Notes under the pieces: model-generated
Database searches by the model: none
The model's input: only the letters and a program-made list of their open reading frames with translations
What the model was told of the DNA's origin: nothing
Shown: positions 1 through 7,900 of the stretch, piece after piece
Position numbering within the stretch: the stretch's first letter is position 1
How the letters are laid out: every line of letters begins with the position of its first letter
Assembly (NCBI GenBank): GCA_034658655.1
Contig: JAYEFQ010000118.1
Location: forward strand, 1-11,433
Direction: 5' to 3'
DNA from: JAQIBY01 sp034658655
Lineage (GTDB): Bacteria > Bacteroidota > Bacteroidia > Bacteroidales > ML635J-15
Length of the DNA: 11,433 nucleotides
Made by a program: the position numbers and the translations under genes

Positions 1-333
1 AACTGAAGCAACTCCAAATCCATTATGTATAAATTCATTTGATAGTGCAGCTCCAAGTTTTCCAATCCAGTTTTCGACTTGTATAGAGGCGTCTTTGAAC
101 AGCTCAAAGCTGTTCATTTCAAGTTTGCTTTGGTCGGGTTTCCATGTAAAGAAATACGATGTAAAAGACAAGGTAAGTAAAATGGAAAAGCTTATCAGCA
201 TAATTCCTGCCGAAACCATAACTCGCTCATCTTTTAGGAAAGCAAAGAGACTAAACGAAGATTTTTTTTTCGTTTCCGACTTCTCTTTCTTTTTACCGAC
301 TTCTTTTTTCGTTTGTTTTTTTCTTGTTGACAC
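1..333 (-). CDS. ftsK: DNA translocase FtsK, N-terminal fragment (cut by window edge)
   Basis: The minus strand is open from a GTG at 331-333 to the left edge, giving the first 111 residues. A Lys/Glu-rich cytoplasmic tail (residues 1-24) is followed by FSLFAFLKDERV, a hydrophobic first membrane helix (about 38-62) and FFTWKPDQSK. This is the arrangement of the FtsK/SpoIIIE four-TM N-terminal domain as found in Bacteroidota. The ATPase motor and gamma domain lie outside the window. FtsK is the septal DNA pump that clears and resolves chromosome dimers at division. An in-frame TGA at 349-351 limits the start, and GTG is the only usual start codon between it and residue 39, but no Shine-Dalgarno site is visible. 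Nine consecutive A's encode Lys22-24. The family call rests on the N-terminus only. Confidence 0.82.
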   Translation of the reverse strand, partial: MSTRKKQTKKEVGKKKEKSETKKKSSFSLFAFLKDERVMVSAGIMLISFSILLTLSFTSYFFTWKPDQSKLEMNSFELFKDASIQVENWIGKLGAALSNEFIHNGFGVASV

Positions 334-360
334 GATATGTAATGTTTTTCAGATAGTAAA

Positions 361-392
361 AATAAAAAAATCCTCGCAAAGCAAGGATTTTT
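361..392 (-). terminator. Intrinsic terminator downstream of the lipoprotein gene
   Basis: The inverted repeat AAAAATCCT (366-374) / AGGATTTTT (384-392) forms a 9-bp stem. The inner GC/GC pairs can extend it around an aaa loop. Read on the minus strand, the hairpin is followed by a T-rich run from the complement of 361-370. It lies 25 bases after the lipoprotein stop and just before ftsK, so it separates two genes that point the same way. Confidence 0.8.
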
Positions 393-416
393 AATGAAAA
401 TACTTATTAGAAACTT

Positions 417-1091
417 TTACATACCAAATAATGCTTCCATTTCTTCGGCTGTTTTCAAGGTGTAATCTTCAGGTATTCCGAACATATCCTCGCTTAGTCT
501 TTGTTTTTTTACTTCGGTTGCAGTAAATTTCATTACCATGCCTTGCTGAGCAACGGTATATTCTAAAATAACGCCCTCAATGCCTGGGAATTGTCCTGAT
601 TCATTCGGATTTCCTTCAATATTTATTTCATTGGTGTAATAAAGTGGGAAAATATCATCACCTACCATTGCATCAACTTTTTTACATGTATATCCGAGAA
701 TTTCTTTTGTTTCTCCAGTTTCGTTGTATTCTGGCTTGTTCTCGTCCATCATTTCCTCAGCCTCTTCTTTGTCTTCAGCCGATTGTTTATAAGCAATTTT
801 TTCACCCATCATAGGAATGTCCATAAGTACAATGTTTTCCTCAGTTTCATTACCAGAAATAACACCAACAGTGTACATCATGCTTTCCTGATCTTTACGG
901 ACTTTAGTGCTTTTGTAATATTCTGTTACACCTGTTGGCGCTTGTGCTAAAGTTTCTTCATCAATGTCACCTTCATAGTCGATAGTATATTTAATAACAC
1001 CTTCGAAACTTTTGTCTCCACCTTGGAAGATAGAGCATCCTGATAAGGAAATTGTCAGGACAGCAATAAATAAATACGTTAATTTTTTCAT
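417..1091 (-). CDS. DUF4412/GLPGLI-like lipoprotein
   Basis: This encodes a predicted lipoprotein of 224 residues if started at the ATG at 1089-1091. That start gives MKKLTYLFIAVLTISLSGCS, a signal peptide with lipobox LSGC and acylated Cys19. An upstream in-frame ATG at 1124 would add 11 polar residues, but it lies 2 bases from a TAnnTTTG-type -7 box, too close to be transcribed. After the lipobox come FEGVIKYTIDYEG, a Met/Glu-rich acidic stretch (MGEKIAYKQSAEDKEEAEEM), ETKEILGYTCKKV and FPGIEGVILEYTV. The 'ILGYTCKK' plus 'PG..GVILEY' pattern resembles DUF4412 and GLPGLI proteins of Bacteroidota, which are envelope proteins of unknown role. It is transcribed alone and ends at a terminator. 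The family assignment comes from motifs; the substrate or partner is unknown. Confidence 0.8.
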   Translation of the reverse strand: MKKLTYLFIAVLTISLSGCSIFQGGDKSFEGVIKYTIDYEGDIDEETLAQAPTGVTEYYKSTKVRKDQESMMYTVGVISGNETEENIVLMDIPMMGEKIAYKQSAEDKEEAEEMMDENKPEYNETGETKEILGYTCKKVDAMVGDDIFPLYYTNEINIEGNPNESGQFPGIEGVILEYTVAQQGMVMKFTATEVKKQRLSEDMFGIPEDYTLKTAEEMEALFGM

Positions 1092-1125
1092 AAGATTTGT
1101 TTTTGAATGATTTGTATGTTCCATG

Positions 1126-1133
1126 CAAAAGTA
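1126..1133 (-). promoter_or_regulatory. Candidate Bacteroidota -7 box for the lipoprotein gene
   Basis: On the minus strand the octamer reads TACTTTTG, an exact match to the TAnnTTTG -7 consensus of the Bacteroidota primary sigma factor. The expected transcript start, near 1118-1121, leaves about 30 bases of leader before the ATG at 1091. No convincing -33 TTG is seen at the usual distance, so this is a moderate call. Confidence 0.5.
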
Positions 1134-1239
1134 ATAATATTCTGAATTAATAAAAGTTTTAAATCTTAATAAAATGTTGTTATCTGAATGATTATTCGTT
1201 TCTTAATTTGTAACATATCAGTAGATATTAAAAAACTTA

Positions 1240-1247
1240 TATATTTG
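1240..1247 (+). promoter_or_regulatory. Candidate -7 box for the arcC operon
   Basis: TATATTTG matches TAnnTTTG and lies 26 bases before the arcC ATG, predicting a short leader that still contains the Shine-Dalgarno site. A TTG occurs at 1208-1210, but its distance from the box is longer than the usual -33 spacing. No operator or ArgR-like palindrome was recognised between the divergent genes. Confidence 0.5.
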
Positions 1248-1261
1248 TGCTTAAATAAAAA

Positions 1262-1267
1262 GAGGAG
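1262..1267 (+). promoter_or_regulatory. Strong Shine-Dalgarno site of arcC
   Basis: GAGGAG sits six bases upstream of the ATG at 1274. It stands out because most other starts in the window have A/T-rich upstream regions without a Shine-Dalgarno sequence. It fixes the arcC start and hints at strong translation. Confidence 0.7.
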
Positions 1268-1273
1268 ATAGCT

Positions 1274-2221
1274 ATGAGTAAAAAATTAGCAGTGGTTGCG
1301 TTTGGAGGAAACGCATTGCTTCGTGCCGGTCAAAATGGCACAAGCGAGGAGCAAATAGCAAATGTTCATGAAACATGTGAGAATTTAACTGGTTTGTTGA
1401 AACAAGATTATGATGTTGTAATTGGGCATGGAAATGGCCCACAAGTTGGTAATATCCTGTTAAGAAATGCTGCAGGACATCAAATGTTTGGTTTGCCTTT
1501 AATGCCACTATCAGTTTGTGGAGCATATTCACAGGGATTTATTGGATACATTATTGAGCAACAATTGAGAAATGTATTGCGTGCTCATGAAATGTATCGT
1601 GATGTGTTGACATTAGTAACACAGGTTGTGGTTGATAAATCTGATCCTGCTTTTAAAAATCCGACAAAACCCATTGGTCCTTATTATAAAAAGGATGAAA
1701 TGGAGGCGCTTTTGAAAGAGACCCCAGGGGATACCTATGCTGAAGACCCTAAAGGTAGAGGGTATCGTAAAGTAGTTGCGTCACCTATACCTGTTGAAAT
1801 TGCAAATAAAGAAAGTGTTGAAATGCTTGCCCGTCAGGGGAAAATTGTAGTTACCATAGGTGGGGGTGGAATTCCTGTACGTTATAATGAAAATGGTGAT
1901 TTGGAAGGCATAGATGCCGTAATTGATAAAGATTTGGCCTCTTCAATGCTTGCACTTGAAATTGGTGCTGATGAGTTATATATTTTAACCGATGTGCCAA
2001 AAGTGTTTATTAATTTTAATAAACCAAATCAGCAAGCTTTAGATGTAATTACGGTCGCAGAAGCAAAAAAACACCTTGCTGATGGACAGTTTACTGAAGG
2101 AAGTATGGCTCCTAAAGTACGAGCTGCTTTGCAATTTATAGAGAATGGTGGTAAAAAATGTATTATCACAGAATCTAAAGAGTTGGGTAAAGACAATGTC
2201 GGTACTCAAATAGTTGCATAA
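1274..2221 (+). CDS. arcC: Carbamate kinase
   Basis: Carbamate kinase (315 residues, the usual length) reversibly transfers phosphate between carbamoyl phosphate and ADP; catabolically it yields ATP, CO2 and ammonia in the cytoplasm. The amino-acid-kinase-family signatures are in order: VVAFGGNALL (7-16), the glycine-rich GHGNGPQVGNILLRN (51-65), SQGFIGYIIEQQLRN (86-100), DPAFKNPTKPIGPYY (124-138), GRGYRKVVASPIPVEI (161-176), VVTIGGGGIPV (192-202), GIDAVIDKDLASSMLA (212-227), the nucleotide-site segment ILTDVPKVFINFNKP (237-251) and GSMAPKV (276-282). The start is set by a good Shine-Dalgarno site. It is the first gene of a two-gene unit, 34 bases ahead of an ornithine carbamoyltransferase that makes its substrate from citrulline. 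No catalytic motif appears to be missing. Confidence 0.97.
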   Translation: MSKKLAVVAFGGNALLRAGQNGTSEEQIANVHETCENLTGLLKQDYDVVIGHGNGPQVGNILLRNAAGHQMFGLPLMPLSVCGAYSQGFIGYIIEQQLRNVLRAHEMYRDVLTLVTQVVVDKSDPAFKNPTKPIGPYYKKDEMEALLKETPGDTYAEDPKGRGYRKVVASPIPVEIANKESVEMLARQGKIVVTIGGGGIPVRYNENGDLEGIDAVIDKDLASSMLALEIGADELYILTDVPKVFINFNKPNQQALDVITVAEAKKHLADGQFTEGSMAPKVRAALQFIENGGKKCIITESKELGKDNVGTQIVA

Positions 2222-2255
2222 TTAAAATAATGTAAACAAATAAATAAATAGAATT

Positions 2256-3257
2256 ATGGCTTTTAACTTGAGAAACAGAAATTTTCTGAAATTATTGGAT
2301 TTTAGTCCAAAAGAAATCAACTTTATGCTTGATCTTTCAAGAGATCTCAAAAGAGCAAAATACACAGGAACTGAAAAACAAATGTTAAAAGGAAAGAATG
2401 TTGTTCTTCTTTTTGCGAAAGATTCAACCCGTACGCGTTGTGCGTTTGAAGTAGCCGCTATGGATCAGGGTGCTGGTGTAACCTATCTCGGTCCAGCCGG
2501 ATCACAAATGGGTAAAAAAGAATCGATGGCAGATACTGCTCGTGTACTTGGACGCATGTATGATGGCCTTGAGTATCGTGGTTTTGGTCAGGAAATTGTT
2601 GAAACGCTTGGGAAATATGCCGGAGTACCGGTTTGGAATGGTTTGACTAACGAATATCATCCGACACAAATATTGGCGGATTTTTTGACTATACAAGAAC
2701 ATATTGATAAACCACTGAACGAAGTGTCTTTTGCCTATCTTGGTGATGCGAAGAATAATATGGGAAACTCTTTGATGGTTGGAGCGGCAAAAATGGGAAT
2801 TGATTTTCGTGCTGTTGCTCCGAAATCATGTCAACCAACTGATGAGTTAGTTGCACAATGTGAGGAAATTGCAAAAGAAACTGGTGCAAAAATTACCTTA
2901 ACCGAAGATGTTGAAGCTGGTGTAAAAGGTGTTGATTTTATTTATACTGATGTTTGGGTTTCAATGGGTGAACCCGATGAAGTTTGGGCAGAGCGTATTA
3001 AAGAAATGAAACCTTATCAGGTGAATATGGATATGATTAAGAAAACCGGTAATCCGGATGTAAAATTCATGCATTGTTTACCTGCTTTCCATGATGCAAA
3101 TACAACCGTTGGAAAAGAAATCGCCGAGAAATTTGGTGTTGGTGAAATGGAAGTAACTGATGAAGTGTTTGAATCAGAATATTCTATCGTGTTTGATGAG
3201 GCCGAAAATCGTTTGCATACAATTAAAGCGGTAATGGTTGCAACACTTGGTTCATAG
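2256..3257 (+). CDS. argF: Ornithine carbamoyltransferase (probably catabolic, ArcB/ArgF type)
   Basis: This 333-residue enzyme interconverts ornithine plus carbamoyl phosphate with citrulline plus phosphate. The carbamoyl-phosphate site is STRTR (57-61) with HPTQ (135-138). The ornithine side shows NNMGNS (167-172), the SMG loop (236-238) and HCLP (273-276), followed by ENRLHT (317-322). The stretch CAFEVAAMDQGAGVTYLGP (62-80) is very like enterobacterial ArgI/ArgF and catabolic ArcB. This matters because Bacteroidota usually make arginine with an N-acyl-ornithine carbamoyltransferase, which lacks the canonical SMG ornithine loop; the enzyme here has that loop. Pairing with carbamate kinase and no promoter in the 34-base gap favour catabolic use of citrulline, as an arcB. 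Sequence alone cannot fix the direction, so argF is used as the general symbol. No arginine deiminase gene is in the window. Confidence 0.95.
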   Translation: MAFNLRNRNFLKLLDFSPKEINFMLDLSRDLKRAKYTGTEKQMLKGKNVVLLFAKDSTRTRCAFEVAAMDQGAGVTYLGPAGSQMGKKESMADTARVLGRMYDGLEYRGFGQEIVETLGKYAGVPVWNGLTNEYHPTQILADFLTIQEHIDKPLNEVSFAYLGDAKNNMGNSLMVGAAKMGIDFRAVAPKSCQPTDELVAQCEEIAKETGAKITLTEDVEAGVKGVDFIYTDVWVSMGEPDEVWAERIKEMKPYQVNMDMIKKTGNPDVKFMHCLPAFHDANTTVGKEIAEKFGVGEMEVTDEVFESEYSIVFDEAENRLHTIKAVMVATLGS

Positions 3258-3279
3258 ATATTTTCTAAATAATTTTATT

Positions 3280-3309
3280 AAAGCTGCTTCTTCGGGAGTG
3301 GCTTTTTTT
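3280..3309 (+). terminator. Intrinsic terminator of the arcC-carbamoyltransferase unit
   Basis: The outer stem AAAGC (3280-3284) / GCTTT (3301-3305) and inner stem GCTTC (3286-3290) / GGAGT (3295-3299, with G-U pairs) enclose a TTCG tetraloop. A run of seven T's ends the structure. It starts 22 bases after the stop codon. Confidence 0.9.
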
Positions 3310-3355
3310 ATGCTTTATTTCTGGGTTTGTCATCACAAATTTGTAAATTTGACCA

Positions 3356-4015
3356 ATGAAACGATTTTCTATATATTTGTTACTTATCTTTTTTTCTTTG
3401 GCTGCTTTAAGTCAGGAAAATCAAAATCTGCGTATTGGATTGCTAAAATACAAAGGCGGTGGTGACTGGTATGCAAATCCAACATCATTACCAAATTTAA
3501 TTCAGTTTGTGAATGATAATTTGGGCTCAGGAATATACTCAGAGCCAGAAACTGTTGAAGTAGGAAGCCCGGATATCTTTAATTATCCATTTTTGCATAT
3601 GACAGGACATGGAAATGTTGTGTTTTCTGATTTTGAAATTGAAAATCTAAGAAATTATTTATTTTCAGGCGGTTTTTTGCATGTCGATGATAATTATGGG
3701 ATGGATCAATATATCCGCCCACAAATAAAACGATTGTTTCCTGAGAAAGAACTTGTAGAAATAGGATTTTCTCACGAAATATATAATTGTAAATACTTTT
3801 TTCCGAAAGGTCTTCCTAAAATTCATGAACATGACAATCAATCACCCCAAGGGTTCGGCGTTTTCCATGAAGGACGTTTAATTTTATTTTATTCTTATGA
3901 AACAGATTTAGGTGATGGCTGGGAAGATGAAGCTGTACATGGAGATACTTATGAAACCCGCTTGAAAGCCCTTAAAATGGGCGCTAACTTAATTTATTAT
4001 TCCTTCGGTTTTTAA
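3356..4015 (+). CDS. Exported DUF4159 domain protein
   Basis: This 219-residue protein has a signal peptide (MKRFSIYLLLIFFSLAALSQ, cleavage probably after about residue 19-20) and one DUF4159 domain filling the rest. Recognisable family features are LKYKGGGDWYANPTSLPNL (30-48), DIFNYPFLHMTGHGNVVFS (73-91), LRNYLFSGGFLHVDDNYGMD (98-117) and the late segment DLGDGWEDE (184-192). The GHG and GGFL-DDNYG pattern suggests a flavodoxin/glutamine-amidotransferase-like fold, but no enzymatic activity is established for the family. Some relatives are encoded near MoxR ATPase and von Willebrand-type genes; none are seen here. The gene stands alone between a terminator and a 315-base gap. The ATG follows the signal-peptide logic, and no Shine-Dalgarno site is evident. 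Confidence 0.88.
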   Translation: MKRFSIYLLLIFFSLAALSQENQNLRIGLLKYKGGGDWYANPTSLPNLIQFVNDNLGSGIYSEPETVEVGSPDIFNYPFLHMTGHGNVVFSDFEIENLRNYLFSGGFLHVDDNYGMDQYIRPQIKRLFPEKELVEIGFSHEIYNCKYFFPKGLPKIHEHDNQSPQGFGVFHEGRLILFYSYETDLGDGWEDEAVHGDTYETRLKALKMGANLIYYSFGF

Positions 4016-4330
4016 TTAATTGTGCTTCCTTCAAATCTTTAAAAAAAATATTTCATTAAATTTGTTGATAAAATTATGGTTTATGTTAATAAATATTCGT
4101 ATCTTAGCGCAAGATAGATTTAAAGGATAGTCGTCGTTCAAATTACTACAGTTTGTTTGCTCTGTTAAAAGCTTGTGTGGTTTTTGAATTTTATGTTGAA
4201 GTCGGCGAATAAAGTGATTTTTTATATAATTCAAAGTGTGTGAAGTCGAATATCATAACTACAGCTACTTTTTATTTATTACTCGAATTATGTTGTGAAA
4301 AACAATTAGAATAATATAAACCAGAGTGCT
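4016..4330. other. 315-base intergenic region with likely long leader
   Basis: No credible gene is present; the only longer reading frame, on the minus strand (4031-4234), has no homologue I recognise and an atypical composition. The region is strongly A/T-rich. It contains a possible -7 box at 4100-4107 and, after it, a leader of over 200 bases before the ATG at 4331. Short direct repeats occur in the leader (tgaagtcg near 4198 and 4242; actacag near 4145 and 4258). I see no recognisable riboswitch, tRNA or terminator hairpin. Confidence 0.5.
4100..4107 (+). promoter_or_regulatory. Possible -7 box upstream of the secreted-protein operon
   Basis: TATCTTAG differs from TAnnTTTG at one conserved position. 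It is preceded by an A/T-rich stretch but no clear -33 element at the usual distance. If real, transcription starts near 4113 and leaves about 215 bases of untranslated leader before 4331. Confidence 0.3.
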
Positions 4331-4879
4331 ATGAAAAATTTATTAGTGTTTTCAGTCCTTTTTCTCATTGGAAGTTTAGGGTTTTCTCAAATAGAGAATT
4401 ATACCATTGAGTCTTCAAAAACCTATGATGATGGAACAAAAACAAGCTATCTGTTTTTAGATGGCAATATTTCACCTCAGGTACGCTCCTGCTTTGAAAA
4501 AGAAGTTAAGCAGATTGATGCAATTAAGATGTTTCGTTTTTATGATTCAGAAATTCCGGGAAAGTGTATGATTACGTCCACTGTGAATTTTTCTGAACAG
4601 GATATAGAATCTATGATTCAACGGGCAAATACTGCATTTAATGATTTTATGCAGGAAAAAAAGGTGAATGTTAAGAAATTTGATATTCTGATTTTTGAGT
4701 TAGCATTGCAGAGTAATAAGATAGATAATGATAAAGCTAAAAATGAGCTTCTTGAGTATGATTTTATACAATATGTTGCTTTTGGAAACGAATCTGAATG
4801 TAAACTCGGTGTGTTGAAAAATACATCTGAGACAGATGTGATTGATGCTTTAAATACTGTTGGAATCCAAGTACGATAA
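4331..4879 (+). CDS. Small secreted protein of unknown function
   Basis: The gene encodes 182 residues with a clear signal peptide (MKNLLVFSVLFLIGSLGFSQ, cleavage near residue 19-20). I do not recognise the family. The mature part could contain two alpha/beta modules. Residues 39-105 run from SYLFLDGNISPQV through KCMITSTVNFSEQDIESMIQ. Residues 136-182 run from KNELLEYDFIQYVAFG through CKLGVLKNTSETDVIDALNTVG. The second resembles the beta-alpha-beta end of heavy-metal-associated-like (ferredoxin-fold) domains, but without a CxxC metal motif; this is a visual resemblance only. Single cysteines occur at 54, 79 and 157. The stop is 21 bases before the large surface-protein gene, with no promoter between, so the two are probably one operon. 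There is no T9SS sorting domain, so it is likely periplasmic. Confidence 0.8.
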   Translation: MKNLLVFSVLFLIGSLGFSQIENYTIESSKTYDDGTKTSYLFLDGNISPQVRSCFEKEVKQIDAIKMFRFYDSEIPGKCMITSTVNFSEQDIESMIQRANTAFNDFMQEKKVNVKKFDILIFELALQSNKIDNDKAKNELLEYDFIQYVAFGNESECKLGVLKNTSETDVIDALNTVGIQVR

Positions 4880-4900
4880 AATTTTAAAAAACAATCAATT

Positions 4901-7900
4901 ATGATACGCAAATTTATAATTTTAGGGGGGATTTTTATATTGTTGTTTTGGGCAATCACAGCCCAATCACAATGCTCTAACTGTGATTCTAATTACCCAT
5001 CAGGAACTTCTTCCACGACAACTTCTTCATTGACAACTGTTAGTACATGTATGTATGGTGGAGATTATGCTTATTTTAGCGTAACCAGCGGTGAAACCTA
5101 CACGTGGACAACCTGTGGTGATAGTGATTTTGATACACAGTTAACTTTGTTTTCAGGTAGTAGTTGTGGTACAAGTTTGGCATATAATGATGATGACTGT
5201 GGATATCAATCTACAATTACATGGACAGCTACATTTTCAGGAACTGTCACTGTCTTAGTAAGTCAGTATTCATGTAACTCGAATTCTACTTGTATGACTC
5301 TACAATGGGCATGTACTTCTTGCGGTGGAGGCAGTTCTGATAATTGTGAAGGTGCTTTGCCATTCTGTACAAGTGATTCTTATACATTCCCTGCAAGTAC
5401 AAATGTATCTGGTTTGGGCTCTGTTGGTTGTTTGGGTTCTACCCCAAACCCAGCATGGTACTGGATGGAAATTGATCAAGCCGGAGATATTGATATTTTT
5501 ATTTCCAGTGGTGGCGATGTGGATTTTATCGCATGGGGTCCGTTTAATTCATTAAGTGAAGGGTGTGCTACCGATTTAATGTCAAATTCTGGAGTTGATT
5601 GTTCATATTCTACTGCTGCCACTGAAACCTGTAATTTGACAGGAACTCAGTCTGGTGAAGTTTATATTTTGTTGATTACAAACTACGCAAATGTTGTAAC
5701 AAATATTTCATTTAGTCAAACAGGGGGTAGTGGGACAACGAATTGTGGCATTATTGCGCCACCAATTTCAAATAACGGGCCGCTTTGTGCAGGCGAAACT
5801 TTACAATTAAGTGTCAGTACACCTGATCCTACTGTTTCTTACGCATGGACTGGCCCTAATGGATTTACTTCTTCTGTTATGGAACCAAGTATCCCTAATG
5901 TAACCACCGCATATACAGGAACATATTCTTTAGTTATTACTGATGGTGGTGACGTGAGTGATCCTGTAACAACCGATGTGGTTATCAACCCAAATGTTAC
6001 TCCAACCTTTAATGCTGTTGGTCCTTATTGTTATGGATCAAGTATTCCGGCATTGCCAACGACATCTACAAATGGAATTACAGGAAGTTGGTCGCCTGCA
6101 ATAAATAATACTGCAACTACCACTTATACTTTTACTCCTGATGTTGGACAATGTGCTTTATCAACTACATTGGCAATTAATATTACACCACAGGAAACGC
6201 CAACCTTTAATGCTGTTGGTCCTTATTGTGATGGGGATGCTATTCCGGCTCTGCCAACGACATCTACAAATGGAATTACAGGAAGTTGGTCGCCTGCAAT
6301 AAATAATACTGCAACAACAACTTATACATTTACACCTGCAGCAGGAGAATGTGCAATAACAACGACTTTGACAATTACGATTACGTCACAAACTGTTCCA
6401 ACCTTTGATGGTGTGGGTCCATATTGTGTTGGAGCAACGATTTCTGCTTTGCCAACAACATCTACAAATGGAATTAGTGGAACATGGTCGCCTGTAGTTA
6501 ATAATGCAAGTACAACCACTTATACTTTTACCCCAACGGCAGGGCAATGTGCTACAAATGCGACACTTATAATAGATATTACACAATCGGTTGATCCAAC
6601 GTTTGACCCTGTAGGGCCATTTTGCGCAGGAGCAACGATTTCTGCTTTACCAACAACATCTACAAATGGAATTAGTGGAACATGGTCGCCGTCAATAAAT
6701 AATATATCTACAACAACATATACGTTTACTCCGACATCCGGAGAATGTGCCAATGAAGTTGATTTAACGATTGTAGTAAATCCCAATCCTATACCTACAG
6801 CTTCTAATACAGGACCGGTTTGTGCTGGTGTATCGGCGAATTTAAATGCTGAACCTGATGGTATGAGCAGTTATTCATGGTCAGGTCCCGCTGGATTTAG
6901 TTCATCAGTTCAGTCTCCTGCAATTGATACAGATTCAACAGGTATTAACGATGGAATATATACTTTACTTGTGACTGATAGTAATGGATGCTCAGCCGAA
7001 GCGACAACACAGCTTACTGTAAACCTAAATCCAACGATTTCCATTAACCCGAGTGACCCCTTGTGTTTTGAATCTTGTGATGGAGAAATTGAAATTAATC
7101 CACAAGGAGCTGCTAGTCCGATTGAGTATTTTATTGATGGAGGCACTTCGGGTCAGTCAAGCGCTGTTTTTTCAAATTTGTGCGCCGGATCTTATTCTGC
7201 TATGATTCAGGATGGAAATGGCTGTGTGTCTAACTTGCTTGATATAGAATTAATTCATCCCGAGCTTTTAGAATTAGCGATTGTATCCATTGAAAATCAG
7301 AATTGTCAAACTGCAGGTTCTGCTGAGGTGAATGCAAATGGGGGAACTTCTCCATATAATTATATTTGGCCTTCTAATGCTTCTGGTGTAAATCAAGGCT
7401 ATGCAGGAAATTTACCCGTCGGAAATTATACAGTTACTGTCGTTGATGCAAATGGATGTGAAGCTCAAGTTACTTTAGATGTTGAAAGTGAGGGAGAGCT
7501 TATTGCTGAGTCAATTATTGAATCTCATGTATCTTGTAGAGGTGCCTCTGATGGGTCAATTCGAGTATCAGTTTCAATAGGAACTCCTGATTTTACAATT
7601 GATTGGGGTTTAGGTTCTGATGTGATTTCTGAAAATACTTACCTTATTGAGAACCTTTCAGGTGGATATTATACAATTAATGTAACTGACGCCAATGGTT
7701 GCTCTGAGGTTTTTACCAATCAAGTGGAAGAACCGGATAGGGCTTTAGGAGCAAATGTAACTAAAGAAAATGTGTCATGTTATGATGCAAATGATGGTGA
7801 AATTCATGCAATTCCTTTCGGAGGAGAAACACCTTATACCTTTGAATGGAGTTTGGATAACGTAATATCTAATCAAAGCAGTTTGACAAATATCTCTGAG

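Noticed and set aside
95..394. Plus-strand 99-residue reading frame
   Set aside because: It lies antisense to the ftsK N-terminus and runs across the terminator; its composition (poly-F/S/K) is a shadow of the Lys-rich ftsK tail.
1092..1124. Upstream ATG extending the lipoprotein by 11 residues
   Set aside because: It would put polar residues before the signal peptide and lies only two bases from the TACTTTTG -7 box, so it is probably not transcribed.
3344..3351. TAAATTTG, an exact TAnnTTTG match just before the DUF4159 gene
   Set aside because: It ends four bases before the ATG at 3356, so the predicted transcript would start inside the start codon. It could be a leaderless promoter, but chance in A/T-rich DNA is as likely.
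4031..4234. Minus-strand 67-residue reading frame in the intergenic region
   Set aside because: It is composed largely of Ile, Asn, Phe and Lys as expected from A/T-rich DNA, has no recognised motif and overlaps the likely leader and promoter region.
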